A DNA stretch of 61,766 bases from Akkermansia muciniphila. Lineage in GTDB: Bacteria; Verrucomicrobiota; Verrucomicrobiia; Limisphaerales; UBA9464. Positions 1-8,949 of this stretch are shown here, piece after piece. Made by a program: the position numbers and the translations under genes. The first letter of the stretch is position 1. The number at the start of each line of letters is the position of its first letter. Location: positions 1 through 61,766 of the forward strand of contig CAMAUY010000021.1 of the NCBI GenBank assembly GCA_945861565.1, in the 5' to 3' direction. The notes beneath the pieces were generated by a model. The model saw only the letters and a list, made by a program, of their open reading frames with translations. It searched no databases and was not told the DNA's origin.

Positions 1-91
1 AGATGCAGATATTATCCCGTCAGGTATTGTTTACGACGATCCCGGAACCCCGCCGTCGCAAACGCCTCAGCAAGAAAGCTATGGGTGTTAA
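1..91. other. window-edge fragment, possible CDS 3' end
   Basis: Two plus-strand frames stay open from the window edge. One ends at TAA 89-91 with ...QQESYGC, the other ends at TAA 93-95 with a basic tail ...RLSKKAMGVN. One of them may be the C-terminus of a gene cut by the window edge, but nothing visible decides between them and no family is recognised. Confidence 0.2.
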
Positions 92-290
92 CTAAGTGCC
101 ATTCGGGTCAGCTCTTGGTATTGGCAACTCGTCGGCCTGGCCCAAATGCTTCAAGGGCAGCCACAGTAAACAGAACCAAGAACTGACCCCTTGATCATGA
201 TCAACACGGGCGGCGAGCCCGGCTTCCCGAGCGAATTCGCGGCATACAAGGCTCGGGTGCGGCGGTGGTTGTAAGGCAGCGGCTCGAAGG

Positions 291-375
291 TCACACCCCC
301 ATCCGCTTCCGCTGCCTAGCCTCCCGCGCTTTCGTCGCGACCAGATAGCACAACGCATTCGCCCCATGCCGAGAC
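291..375 (-). pseudogene. fragment related to the 1239-1358 small ORF
   Basis: On the minus strand this stretch reads ANALCYLVATKAREARQRK and ends at a TGA (plus 291-293). It closely matches the reading at 1239-1358 (ADALWYLAATKAREVRQRK), but no start codon is near and the upstream similarity fades. It looks like a decayed paralogous copy. The rest of 92-409 shows no supportable gene. Confidence 0.4.
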
Positions 376-409
376 CTGCTTTCTGTGCTACTTTAACAAC
401 ATCGAAGTC

Positions 410-1216
410 ATGAAAAGATCATTCGCACGTTGCCGACAGTCGATCACAGTCACGGCAGCCTTGTCTGTTCTCCTGTTAAACCCCGGCGCTGCCCGCGCCG
501 TTACCACCGTCTTCTTTAACAGCTCGCAAACCACCAACCTTGTCGCTTCCGGGACTACCTCGGATACCATCAGCAGCGAAGGCTATTTGTTTCGCTTCAC
601 CCGGGACAAACTCTTCACCGGCGGTGTCGGGTTGACCAATCCGATCGGACGATCCGTTCGTGTTCCGTGGCCCGCTGGATTGGAGGCTCAGGCCGTCACC
701 ACCGGCCCGGCTCCTGGCGGTGCGAGAATCGACATCCAGCGCCAGGACGGCCAGCCGTTTGCCATTGCCTCCTTCACCGCCAAACTTCTGGCGAACACGG
801 CGGGTGCGGGCGGTGCCATCGAGATTATGCCCAAGCTGAATGGGGAGGATGCTCTCCCCGACCCGGCCATGTATCAAGCCAGCGGGTACTACGGCCAAAA
901 CTTCAGCTACAACACTCCAGAGCTGGCCGGGTATGAGGCATTCAGCATCACCTTGTATGTGGACTACGCGCTGATGAGCCTTACCCTGGTCGACACCACC
1001 ATCCCGCCACCTTCGCTCGACATTTTCCAGGTGGATGCAACTTCCGTCCAGCTCTCGTGGCCAACGAATGCATTGGACTATGCGCTGGAGTCTTCCACCC
1101 ATTTGCCGGCACAGCTCTGGAGCCCGGTCACCAACAGCATAGCGATCAATGGCGACTTCTTCACCGTGCAACTGGACACCGCTGGCTCACACCGCTTCTT
1201 TCGCCTCCGGAAGTGA
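410..1216 (+). CDS. secreted protein with C-terminal FFRL-type module
   Basis: The 268-residue product starts with a signal peptide (basic MKRSFARC, hydrophobic core, predicted cut after GAARA near residue 30). The middle is beta-rich, with no enzyme motif I recognise. The last ~45 residues (YALESSTHLPAQLWSPV...HRFFRLRK) form the C-terminal module shared with the proteins at 17398-18387, 36904-37830, 38088-38954 and 42470-43807. It is probably exported and surface- or periplasm-located; the function is unknown. The ATG at 410 is preferred because it directly precedes the signal peptide. It is followed by the GH42-like gene on the same strand after 221 bases. Confidence 0.75.
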   Translation: MKRSFARCRQSITVTAALSVLLLNPGAARAVTTVFFNSSQTTNLVASGTTSDTISSEGYLFRFTRDKLFTGGVGLTNPIGRSVRVPWPAGLEAQAVTTGPAPGGARIDIQRQDGQPFAIASFTAKLLANTAGAGGAIEIMPKLNGEDALPDPAMYQASGYYGQNFSYNTPELAGYEAFSITLYVDYALMSLTLVDTTIPPPSLDIFQVDATSVQLSWPTNALDYALESSTHLPAQLWSPVTNSIAINGDFFTVQLDTAGSHRFFRLRK

Positions 1217-1238
1217 CGATTTACCTCCATTCGACAAG

Positions 1239-1358
1239 TTACTGCGCGTCACAATCCGTCAGCTTTCGCTGCCGGACCTCGCGCGCCTTCGTTGCGGCCA
1301 GATACCACAACGCATCCGCCGAATCATCCCCTGTGGGTGGCTGAGAAAAATTCTCCAT
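1239..1358 (-). CDS. small hypothetical ORF, 39 aa, possibly a remnant
   Basis: A minus-strand ORF of 39 codons starts at ATG (plus 1356-1358) and ends at TAA (1239-1241). It contains ADALWYLAATKAREVRQRK, which recurs in degraded form at 291-375. An in-frame TGA lies about 15 codons upstream, and the intervening reading (HAVLDQGCKWVV) is also protein-like, so this may be the 3' end of a longer broken gene. No domain is recognised. Repetition of the same peptide in two intergenic gaps is the only evidence that it once coded. Confidence 0.35.
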   Translation of the reverse strand: MENFSQPPTGDDSADALWYLAATKAREVRQRKLTDCDAQ

Positions 1359-1437
1359 CACGACCCACTTGCACCCTTGATCCAATACAGCATGGCTTTT
1401 CGATCAACCATAGGCATAAGCTCCGGCGTAAAGGAAA

Positions 1438-3792
1438 ATGAGATCGACTGGACCCGCGGGCCTTTCTCGGCGTGACGCATTGCGTCTTGCCGCTGCGGGT
1501 CTGGCGTCCGCATCCTTCACTTCGGTCGCACGGGCTGCGTCCGAGAGCAGGAGTCCCGGCCCGCTCAGCAGCGTTCGCCGCCACCGGGGCCAGCCACACT
1601 TTTTCCTCGACGGCCAGCCCTACACCAAGCCGGTGTTCGAGACCTACCGGCCGGAAACAAAGTTCTTCCGGCAATTTGCGGAAGCGGGCACGGATATTTT
1701 CTCCTTTTCTACCAACCTCGGCAACGGCTTTGGCACGCCGACCTGGCTCGGACCGGACGACTGGGATTTCAAAACCCTCGACGAGCTCGCACATCGTGTG
1801 TTGGCGGCAAATCCGCGCGGACTGCTCCTGCCCCGCATTCTGCTGAGCACCCCGGAGTGGTGGGTCGAGTCTCACCCCGAGGAATGCCAAATCCTCGCCA
1901 GCGGCTCCCACCATTACTCGAGGGGCATCAGCATGGGGCGGGGCGGCAGGGCCTTTCCGTCGCTCGCCTCAGCCAAATGGCGCACCGAGACTGCAGCGGC
2001 GCTCCAGCGGGTCCTCCGCCACATGCAACAGTCCGACTACGGCGACCGCCTGTTCGGCGCCATCGTCACCGGGTTGATGAGCGAGGAGTGGTATCACTGG
2101 AGCATTCACACGAAGGAACTGAGCGACTACAGCCCGCACGCCATCCGCGCGTTTCGCGCCTGGTTGCGGGCGAAGTATCGGACAACCGCCACTCTCCAAC
2201 GCGCCTGGAACGACCCGCGCGCGGATTTCGACAGCGCCGCGGTGCCCACGCAGGAGGCGCGTCAACACGAACGCGAACGAACCTTTCGCGACCCGAACAC
2301 CGAGATGCCGATCATCGACTGGTATCTGTTCTACAACGACCTCGTGCCCGACACGATGGATGTGTTCCTGCGCGCCGCAAAGGAGGCGACCGAATTCAAG
2401 AAAGTCGTCGGCACGTTCTATTGTTATATGTTCGAGTTTGGGGGCGACCCGGAGTTCGGTCACAACGCCATGACCCGGCTGCTCCGATCCAAGCATCTCG
2501 ACTTCGCACTCGTCACCGCGAGCTACCATGACCGGGCGCTGGGCCGTGGCGCTGATTATGCACGCGCGCCCATTACGTCGCCCGGATTGCATGGCAAACT
2601 CTGGTATCATGACAATGACACCGTCTCGTTCCGGTACGACGAGATGAACAAGGCGAACACGGACCGTACGACCGTCGACCGTTACCGCAAGGAACTGGGC
2701 GTGACCGAGACGCCGGAGCAAACCATTTGGCAATACCGGCGCGGCGCGGGCTTTGTGCTGGGTAACGGAATCTATCAGAGCTTCTTCGACTTGCACGGCG
2801 GCTATTTCGATCATCCCGCGCTGATGGCGGAGGTCAAACGCCTGAACCAATTGTTCGCGAACTCCCGAGATCACGACCGCTCGTCGGTGGCCGAGATACT
2901 GGTGGTATCAGACGAGGCCTCCTGCAGTTACGCGGCGTTCGAAAGCGGGTTCTTGCAACAGACGCTTCGTCCCGCGCAGGTGCAACTCGCGAAGATCGGA
3001 GCGCCCCACGATTCAATTCTCGTCGATGACCTCGCGCTGGCCGACATGAAGCGCTACAAGCTGGTTCTTTTCTTGAACTGCTTCCACCTGACGGATCCCC
3101 AGCGTGACCTCATCCGGCGTAGGGTGCTGAATCGTGACCGCATCGTCCTTTGGTGCTACGCCCCCGGTCTCTTTAACGGAGCCAACGCGTCGGTCGAAGC
3201 GATGCGGGAACTCACGGGCATCCGATTGACGCGCGCGGAAAGACCGGACCGCGTGCGGGCGCGAATCGCGCTGACGGAAGACGGCGCGCAACTCGGGGCA
3301 AAGAACCCGGTGCAGCGCGCAGCACGTTCCGAAGGCTCTGTGATTGCCATTTCTCGCACAGCGGCACTTCCGGGAGTCATCGGCCATGAACACGTCTGGG
3401 TGCAGGCGGTGTCCGTCGACGACCCGCAGGCAGTCGTGCTCGGACACATCGAGGGGCGAAAGGACGTGGCGCTGGCGATGAAGCGCCTGAAGCGGTGGAC
3501 GTCCGTCTACACGCTGAACCCCGTCCTTCCAGCCGTGTTTCTCCGCGCACTGGCCCGGCGGGCTGGTGTTCACCTCTACAACGACCGCGATGACACGCTC
3601 TACGCGAGTCGAAATTACTTCACCCTGAACGCGGACAGCGCGGGCGAACGCACACTGCGCTTCCCCGAGCCGGTAAACCTCTTCGATCCATACACGGGAG
3701 AGACAATTGCTGGCGGCGTCACCGAATTCATCCGCAACCTGCGTGACATGGAGACGTTGCTCATTCGATACTCAACGCTGCCGCGCACATGA
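1438..3792 (+). CDS. GH42-like glycoside hydrolase with Tat signal
   Basis: The 784-residue protein starts with a twin-arginine signal ([18 protein letters not shown]), so it is probably exported folded. Residues ~40-450 resemble the TIM barrel of GH42 beta-galactosidases: a GTDIFSF strand, a [12 protein letters not shown] segment, and EEWYHWS near residue 216, which may hold the acid/base Glu. The second half ([15 protein letters not shown], then [20 protein letters not shown]) resembles the GH42 trimerisation/glutaminase-like domain. It likely hydrolyses a galactoside or related glycan in the periplasm. Its TGA overlaps the ATG of the next reading frame (ATGA), indicating translational coupling to a partner now destroyed by an IS. 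Exact substrate cannot be read. Confidence 0.7.
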   Translation: MRSTGPAGLSRRDALRLAAAGLASASFTSVARAASESRSPGPLSSVRRHRGQPHFFLDGQPYTKPVFETYRPETKFFRQFAEAGTDIFSFSTNLGNGFGTPTWLGPDDWDFKTLDELAHRVLAANPRGLLLPRILLSTPEWWVESHPEECQILASGSHHYSRGISMGRGGRAFPSLASAKWRTETAAALQRVLRHMQQSDYGDRLFGAIVTGLMSEEWYHWSIHTKELSDYSPHAIRAFRAWLRAKYRTTATLQRAWNDPRADFDSAAVPTQEARQHERERTFRDPNTEMPIIDWYLFYNDLVPDTMDVFLRAAKEATEFKKVVGTFYCYMFEFGGDPEFGHNAMTRLLRSKHLDFALVTASYHDRALGRGADYARAPITSPGLHGKLWYHDNDTVSFRYDEMNKANTDRTTVDRYRKELGVTETPEQTIWQYRRGAGFVLGNGIYQSFFDLHGGYFDHPALMAEVKRLNQLFANSRDHDRSSVAEILVVSDEASCSYAAFESGFLQQTLRPAQVQLAKIGAPHDSILVDDLALADMKRYKLVLFLNCFHLTDPQRDLIRRRVLNRDRIVLWCYAPGLFNGANASVEAMRELTGIRLTRAERPDRVRARIALTEDGAQLGAKNPVQRAARSEGSVIAISRTAALPGVIGHEHVWVQAVSVDDPQAVVLGHIEGRKDVALAMKRLKRWTSVYTLNPVLPAVFLRALARRAGVHLYNDRDDTLYASRNYFTLNADSAGERTLRFPEPVNLFDPYTGETIAGGVTEFIRNLRDMETLLIRYSTLPRT

Positions 3793-3878
3793 ATCGATCC
3801 CTGCCCCTCTTCCTCACGGCTCTGCTGAGCCTCACCCTCGTTGCCCAGGCCGCCGCCAGCCGTGGTTTCGCCACGCCC
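3789..3878 (+). pseudogene. secreted-protein gene truncated by IS
   Basis: An ORF starting at the ATGA overlap with the GH42-like gene encodes a clear signal peptide (LPLFLTALLSLTLVAQAAA). About ten residues later it runs into the left inverted repeat of an IS, after which the frame reads IS sequence. Only ~30 native codons remain. The coupling suggests the lost protein worked with the glycosidase; its identity cannot be recovered here. Confidence 0.65.
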
Positions 3879-4719
3879 GTATGGTCAAAATACTCATGCG
3901 GCATCTCGGTAATAACATTTCAAGAGGCCGCCGAGGCGCTCGCGAGTCTTTATACCCCCCGATATTTCACCGATCCGATCCTCGGGCGCTGGAAACAGGA
4001 TCACGTTGCCCTTGCCTGGGTGATTTCGCTCCGCATGGAAATGATTCACGTAGTAGGTGATGAGCCCGGCGGAGGTCCAAACTTCGGCGGTGAAGAAATC
4101 CACGGCCGCCAAGACCTCGGTGTGTGATCGGAGAAATGCTCGCCAAGAAGTCTTTCGCTCCCGATCCGGAGCTGGAAGAAGGCCGTGGCGTTCGAGAACA
4201 TTGCCAACGGTCTGATGACTGAGCTCGTAACCCAAGTTGCTGAGCGCACCCACAATCCGGCGATAGCCCCAACTTCGGTTCTCACGAGCCATCTTGAGGA
4301 TCCGTTCCTCGAGGGAGTTATCCGTATTGGGACGACCGGCGGGTGAGCGGTTTTTGGACCCGTCGAACTTCTTGGCGACAAGCCTGCGGTGCCAGCCAAG
4401 AATGGTTTCAGGTCGAACAATCTGCGCAACTTCCTCCAGGGCTTTCCTGCCGAGACGCTGGCCGATCTCGGCCAAGCGGATTCGCTCCGGGTCCGTGAGC
4501 TGTAACCGCGCTGTGATCTGGTTCTTGAGAATCCGGTTCTCCGTCACCAGATACTCGTTGCGCAGGAGGAGTTCCTGATCAACCGACCCGGAGAGGGTCG
4601 CCAGCATTCGTTTCCAATTCATCGAAGAGACTTAACCGAGCCCACGGCCTGGGGGCAATCTTCTGATCGCCCTGTAAATCGTTGAATATCGGTAGGTTCG
4701 AGTTTTTTGACCCTACGGG
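3876..4719 (-). mobile_element. IS copy A, internally deleted
   Basis: An 844-bp element is bounded by imperfect 20-bp inverted repeats: left CCCGTATGGTCAAAATACTC (3876-3895) and right, read on the other strand, CCCGTAGGGTCAAAAAACTC (4700-4719). The left end is shared with copies at 11955 and 60876. It carries a transposase gene on the minus strand. Relative to copy C it lacks 153 bp between two CACGTA direct repeats, removing part of the integrase core. No target duplication was convincing. Confidence 0.8.
3894..4622 (-). pseudogene. rve/DDE integrase-type transposase, core deleted
   Basis: The 242-residue reading begins MNWKRMLATLSG and has an N-terminal helix-turn-helix region, a [15 protein letters not shown] segment typical of IS3/IS481-like integrases, and the first catalytic Asp region ([11 protein letters not shown]). 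It then jumps directly from GLITYYV to [15 protein letters not shown]. The segment with the downstream catalytic acidic residues is missing, so the protein should be inactive. The C-terminus ([13 protein letters not shown]) is intact and matches copy C. Assignment between IS3 and IS481 groups is not certain. Confidence 0.8.
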
Positions 4720-4788
4720 GTGGTTGGCATGATGTTCAAAATGGTTGCGAATGGCTGAATCAACGTTCCTCGGTGGGAGGTTACCAGT

Positions 4789-6312
4789 TCACCGCTGCCA
4801 CGCGAGCCAGCGGTGAATGAAGTTTTTTACGAAAGACGTCAAGCGGGTGCGGTTGTAGAGGTCGCCGGTCCGGCGGATGGCCTCAGCTAGCGTCGGATAC
4901 GGATGAATCGTTGCGCCGAGGGTCTTCAGGCCGAGCTTGCCTTTCATCGCCAGCGTAAGTTCACCGATCAAGTCGCCCGCGTGCACTGCGACGACGGTTG
5001 CGCCGACGATTTCGTCCGTTCCCTTGCGCACATGAACTCGCACGAAGCCGGCGGTCTCGCCATCGAGAATTGCGCGGTCCACCTTGCTCAACTCCTGTGT
5101 GAACGTATCCAACTCAATGCCCTGCGCCATCGCATCCTTTTCGTAAAGGCCGACGTGCGCGATTTCCGGCGACGTGTAGGTCGCCCACGGGATGATGAGG
5201 GAACTCGCCCTGGCGCGGCCTTTGAACAACGCGTTCTGAATGACGATGCGGGCCATGAAATCGGCCGCGTGCGTGAATTGATACGGCGAGCAGATGTCGC
5301 CGCAGGCATAGATGCGCGGATTGGCCGTTTGCAAACGGTCGTTGACTCTCACGCCTTTTTTATCGAACTCGACGCCGACGGTTTCGAGTCCAAGTCCCTC
5401 GACGTTTGGTGCGCGGCCGACGGCAACGAGAAGTTGATCGACCAAGAAATCGTAGCCTTGGCCATGCGAGCCGACTTGCAGGCGCACGCCGTTCGGGTCT
5501 TTGGCGAGTATGAGGTCTTTGCCGCAGCAGAGGAGTTTGACGCCATCACGTTCCATCGCGCTGCGGACAATCTCCGACGCATCGCGGTCCTCACGCGGCA
5601 GGATGCCGTGCTCCGCCTCGACCAGGAAAACCTCCGAACCAAAGCGCGCGAAGCTCTGCGCCATTTCGCAACCAATCGGGCCAGCGCCGATGACGCCGAG
5701 ACGCTTCGGCAGATCGGTCAGCGAGAACAGCGATTCGTTCGTGAGATAGGGAACCTCCTTCAAGCCGGGAATCGGCGGTGCGGCAGCGCGAGCGCCAGTG
5801 GCAATGACCGCCTTGGAAAATCGCAATGTCTGCCCGCCGACCTCGATGGTGTCCGGGCCGGTGAACTTGCCCGTGCCGAGGAAGATGTCCACGCCAAGTT
5901 CCGTGAATCGCTGGGCCGAATCATGCGAGCTGATGTCAGCGCGCAACCGGCGCATTCGCTCCATGATCTTGCTAAAGTCCGCCGTTGTGCCGGGCGGAAC
6001 TTTCACGCCAAATTCACCCGCCTCTCGAACCGTTGCCACCGCTCGCGCGGCCCGGATGATGGCCTTGGACGGCACGCAGCCCACGTTGAGACAATCGCCG
6101 CCCATGAAATGTTTCTCGATGAGCGCGACCTTCGCGCCGAGTCCCGCCGCACCCACGGCGGAAACCAACCCTGCCGTGCCACCGCCGATGACGACGAGGT
6201 TGTAGCGCGGGGCGGGCGTGGGATTCTTCCAGTTTGCCGGATGGACATTGGAAACGAGCTTCTGATTGTACGCGTCCCACGGAAGGACGGGCGGTGGAGT
6301 TTGTTCGGTCAT
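4789..6312 (-). CDS. FAD-dependent pyridine nucleotide-disulfide oxidoreductase (MerA/Lpd-like)
   Basis: The 507-residue protein has an N-terminal FAD site (VIGGGTAGLVSAVGAAGLGA), the redox disulfide motif GGDCLNVGCVPSK, an NAD(P)H-binding GxGxxG region (GVIGAGPIGCEMAQ), ACGDICSPYQFTHAA, and a C-terminal dimerisation domain with HPYPTLAEA. The layout matches mercuric reductase and dihydrolipoamide dehydrogenase. It lacks an N-terminal heavy-metal domain and the C-terminal cysteine pair of true MerA, so mercury reduction is doubtful. The ATG overlaps the TGA of the upstream PNPOx-fold gene's corrected frame by four bases (ATGA), suggesting a coupled redox operon. Confidence 0.85.
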   Translation of the reverse strand: MTEQTPPPVLPWDAYNQKLVSNVHPANWKNPTPAPRYNLVVIGGGTAGLVSAVGAAGLGAKVALIEKHFMGGDCLNVGCVPSKAIIRAARAVATVREAGEFGVKVPPGTTADFSKIMERMRRLRADISSHDSAQRFTELGVDIFLGTGKFTGPDTIEVGGQTLRFSKAVIATGARAAAPPIPGLKEVPYLTNESLFSLTDLPKRLGVIGAGPIGCEMAQSFARFGSEVFLVEAEHGILPREDRDASEIVRSAMERDGVKLLCCGKDLILAKDPNGVRLQVGSHGQGYDFLVDQLLVAVGRAPNVEGLGLETVGVEFDKKGVRVNDRLQTANPRIYACGDICSPYQFTHAADFMARIVIQNALFKGRARASSLIIPWATYTSPEIAHVGLYEKDAMAQGIELDTFTQELSKVDRAILDGETAGFVRVHVRKGTDEIVGATVVAVHAGDLIGELTLAMKGKLGLKTLGATIHPYPTLAEAIRRTGDLYNRTRLTSFVKNFIHRWLAWQR

Positions 6313-6999
6313 CTACCTTTCCTGGTGAACTCTACGATGTGGCTTTCTTTGCCAGCGCCTTCTTGACGATGCGCGTGATGAACGATCTTCCAGCCCTCGT
6401 TCGCGACGGCTCGATCGATGGCAGCGAAACGTTCGTTGCCTTCAATCTTGCGGGCGATCGGCGGCGCGAACTTCCTCCTCGGTGTAGCGCGGCGTGATGT
6501 ATTGCGGGCAATTCCAATCGAAGCTGACCACATTGATCAAAAACAGGCGCTCGACCTTTCCGCTCAGTTCGAGTGTCGGAGTCAGTTGATTCGCGAGGTC
6601 GTGGTGTTCACGAGCGTCGAGGACGCGGGCGTGACCGAGGATTTTCAGGCGCTCACGATGGGGGTAATCCATCAGGAACAGAGACACGCGGTCGCTTGCG
6701 GCGAGGTTGCCCGTGCTTAGAAGCTGGCGGTTGCCCTTAAAGTCAGCGAAGCCCAGCGTTTGCGGGTCGAGGACCTTCAGGAATCCTGGCGGGCCGCCGC
6801 GATGTTGCAGGTAAGGCCAGCCGTCGCTTGTCACCGTGGCCATGTAAAAACTGTCGCGGTGCGCGATGAACTCGGCCTCCTCCGTGCTGAGTGGATCATG
6901 TTCCGGTTGAGGCGGGATGGCTTGCGAACGCCCGTAGTAGTGCGCCTGCGCGGCGAGGACGTCGGGCGTGAAATAGGTTTCGAGGAATTGGCCTGCCAT
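6309..6999 (-). pseudogene. pyridoxamine 5'-phosphate oxidase-like flavin protein, frameshifted
   Basis: The first frame (6999 down to 6442, 185 residues) encodes a PNPOx-like split barrel (FYMATVTSDGWPYLQHRGGPPGFLKV, SLFLMDYPHRERLKILG, PRYTEEEV). After YTEEEVR it ends prematurely (AADRPQD). The other frame continues as KFAPPIARKIEGNERFAAI...SHIVEFTRKGR and ends in a TGA that overlaps the next gene's ATG (6309-6312). That coupling argues the native gene ran through, with a one-base frameshift near 6475-6480. It may be a real mutation or an assembly error. It probably binds FMN or F420 and reduces a small molecule. Confidence 0.7.
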
Positions 7000-7050
7000 A
7001 GAAGTGTTGGTTTGGCGCGGTTGCCTGAATGAGGAGAAAGGAGCGGTGCC

Positions 7051-7503
7051 TCAGGCCTGCCCGCCGAAGCTCACATGATCGTCGGCGTCGAGGTAGTCGA
7101 TGATGGTGTGCAGATCAGTGCGCACGGGATTGAGTCGCCTGACCTGTGCGGCGAACCATTCAACGTCGTCGGCGTCGCCGAGCGGCATGGTCTCCAGATA
7201 CGCGGACCAGGCGCGGATTTCGTGGGGCGCACGCTTCGGATTCGCATGGGCGTTCACCCAGAGGAGAAGATCCCAGTCGCTCGCGCCCGCTTTCACTTGA
7301 TCGAGCAAGGCGTCCTGCCCGATGCCGGTGAACCCGAAGAAGTGCTGGTCCATCGGGTTGCCATACTTGTAATCGCCAGCTTTGCCGATGAGCGACGCAC
7401 GGGCTTTGTCGAGCACGCGCGGGAGCATGGCATAACCGCCGAGGCGGACACGAGGGCTGCGCGGGGCACGTTGGGTAAGGTCGGGAGCGGTGGTAGTATT
7501 CAT
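7051..7503 (-). CDS. DUF5069 protein
   Basis: This 150-residue cytosolic protein begins MNTTTAPDLTQRAPRSPRVR and has the family features RLGGYAMLPRVLDKARA, NPMDQHFFGFTGI, a Trp/Asp-rich middle and a C-terminal NPVRTDLHTIIDYLDADD. Length is normal for DUF5069, a family of unknown function common in Verrucomicrobia. The ATG at 7503 is chosen over an upstream in-frame ATG (7764), because the upstream part is a piece of an FMN reductase. A shorter paralogue lies at 8043-8363. Confidence 0.8.
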   Translation of the reverse strand: MNTTTAPDLTQRAPRSPRVRLGGYAMLPRVLDKARASLIGKAGDYKYGNPMDQHFFGFTGIGQDALLDQVKAGASDWDLLLWVNAHANPKRAPHEIRAWSAYLETMPLGDADDVEWFAAQVRRLNPVRTDLHTIIDYLDADDHVSFGGQA

Positions 7504-7764
7504 AGTGACGGAGGGTTGGTTTGGTAACCGGAAAGTTTTCAATGAAGGGTCAGCGAGCTTAGAACTGCGATATGCCGCTGCCGGCATTCCGCTCGTGGCT
7601 TGGAGGTCTTCATCGAAGACGGGCAGCGCGAATTCGCGGAGTGAAATCACGGTGACCTCCGCGCCCGCCTCACGACCTCCGACGGCGGCGATGGCGGCGA
7701 GTTTGTGGTTGTAAGAATCACGGCGGAGACTTCCGCCAAATGCGAGGATGCGTGGTGTTATCAT
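7504..7764 (-). pseudogene. NADPH-dependent FMN reductase, N-terminal fragment
   Basis: The reading starts MITPRILAFGGSLRRDSYNHKL and continues through VTVISLREFALPVFDEDLQ and GMPAAA. These are the flavodoxin-fold N-terminus of NADPH-dependent FMN reductases (~180 residues). After ~63 residues the similarity stops and the frame runs open into the DUF5069 gene. Two thirds of the protein, including the rest of the flavin site, are missing. Confidence 0.7.
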
Positions 7765-7813
7765 GGGTTGCTAAAAAAGGGCGCGACCCGCGCCGATGGA
7801 CGTGTTTGCGGCC

Positions 7814-8041
7814 TCAAATCCAACGTTGAAATGCTTCAATCGAATCCGTGGGCTTGGTGTTGAAACAGATCTTGGAATGAGGCGCATGTTCATGCACGAC
7901 GTTAATCAACTTCTCGAACAGAATGAAGTTGCTTGGGGCGGCCCGGACACCCGCACCAATCAGGATGCAGTCGAACTGACGCCGTTGGAGTTGGGCGGTA
8001 ACTACCGCCTCCGCAGTCTGACCAAAGTCGATAAGGCATTG
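7814..8041 (-). pseudogene. conserved hypothetical protein, C-terminal fragment
   Basis: The minus-strand reading FGQTAEAVVTAQLQRRQFDC...ILIGAGVRAAPSNFILFEKL...INVVHEHAPHSKICF ends at a stop at 7814. It has the look of a folded alpha/beta domain C-terminus, but no start codon or N-terminal half precedes it. Upstream it abuts the truncated DUF5069 gene. I do not know a family name for it. Confidence 0.5.
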
Positions 8042-8042
8042 A

Positions 8043-8363
8043 TTAGAGGCTGGTGGCAACGGTTGAATCCCCCCAGGCCGTGATTTCTGCCGCTGTCCTA
8101 GGTGTGCCGTGCGTGTCCAGCCAGGCGGCGATTTCGTCGTCACTCGCACCGGACGCGAGCAAGGGCTTTACCTCCGCGCCTTTCACGCCTTTGAAGCCAA
8201 AGAGTATGTTGTCGACCGGACAGTCGAAATGATATTCGCCGGCCGTGCCGTTGATTGTGGCGCGGCCCTTGTCAGCCATGCGGGCGAGCAGGACGTAACC
8301 GCCGATGCGTACGCGGGGACTGCGGGCGGGTTCTTGAGCGAGGTCTTTTACCTTGGTCATCAT
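8043..8363 (-). CDS. DUF5069 protein, C-terminally truncated
   Basis: Starts at tandem ATG codons (8358-8363; MMTKVKDLAQEPARSPRVR). It shares RIGGYVLLARMADKGRATI, a GEYHFDCPVDN segment and the WLDTHGTPRTAAEITAW region with the intact paralogue at 7051-7503. It ends after 106 residues (AWGDSTVATSL), lacking the ~40-residue end of the family. The break lies against the C-terminal fragment of another gene, so this is probably a deletion scar and the product may be nonfunctional. The upstream in-frame extension to 8603 is not credible. Confidence 0.6.
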   Translation of the reverse strand: MMTKVKDLAQEPARSPRVRIGGYVLLARMADKGRATINGTAGEYHFDCPVDNILFGFKGVKGAEVKPLLASGASDDEIAAWLDTHGTPRTAAEITAWGDSTVATSL

Positions 8364-8452
8364 GAGTCTTATTGCTTGGACTCTGGGTCCAGTCGATGTC
8401 GGAGTATGACGCATTCTGTGGCGTGTTGAAAGGCATCGTTCTTGGAATCCAA

Positions 8453-8521
8453 TTAACTCGATCGTTCCCAGCGGAACTTCCGCTCGGCTTCGCTGATGAG
8501 CACGTCGTTGATGCTGGCGAT
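8453..8521 (-). pseudogene. DUF1348 (SnoaL-like) C-terminal fragment
   Basis: The reading IASINDVLISEAERKFRWE ends at TAA (8453-8455) and matches the last residues of the intact DUF1348 gene at 20668-21096 ([19 protein letters not shown]). Upstream the frame reads TLNQDNFDTT, which is not DUF1348, so the N-terminal part has been replaced or lost. Confidence 0.55.
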
Positions 8522-8802
8522 GGTTGTGTCGAAATTGTCCTGGTTCAATGTTTGCGTTTTCGTGATTGAGTGCTGCGTTGAGCAGAGATGCACCCCCTAA
8601 CACACGACGCGTGCCAACGAGTCTTGGAGGGCGGAAACCATCGAATCATTGGAATTGTGTGAGCTATCACGAATTGCCCACCGCTACGACAGTTCGTTAA
8701 CTGCGAATAATGATTGCGGTTGCCGATCCGAAATGGATCAGGCGCGAGACGGTGAAGACGGTCGCCGCGCAACCGCTCGTCTTGCGCGGCGAGGCGCTCG
8801 TC

Positions 8803-8892
8803 TGCCTCTTTGCGGATGCCGGCGGCGGAATCGAAGACCTTCTTCCAAACCGGATAGTCGGCGACTTCATGGATGATGAGCACGTATTGCAT
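8803..8892 (-). pseudogene. ABM-like monooxygenase, N-terminal fragment
   Basis: The reading MQYVLIIHEVADYPVWKKVF continues DSAAGIRKEA, which resembles the first strand and helix of small dimeric ferredoxin-like-fold proteins (ABM type, ~100 residues). Similarity ends after 30 residues, and the ORF then continues without family features. The C-terminal two thirds are gone. The 8522-8802 gap holds nothing else recognisable. Confidence 0.45.
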
Positions 8893-8949
8893 AAACGGAT
8901 CTACACTCTATTCGCGTCGGCGATGAGAGTCATTTCATTCAAGCGCACA

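Noticed and set aside
3876-4719. Target-site duplication around IS copy A
   Set aside because: The flanks do not show matching short direct repeats beyond the inverted-repeat bases.
4903-6366. 487-codon plus-strand frame over the flavin disulfide reductase
   Set aside because: The minus strand carries all FAD, disulfide and dimerisation motifs; the plus reading has no domain features.
8522-8560. Thioredoxin-like peptide TLNQDNFDTT joined to the DUF1348 fragment
   Set aside because: Only ten residues; could be chance, so not called as a separate gene.
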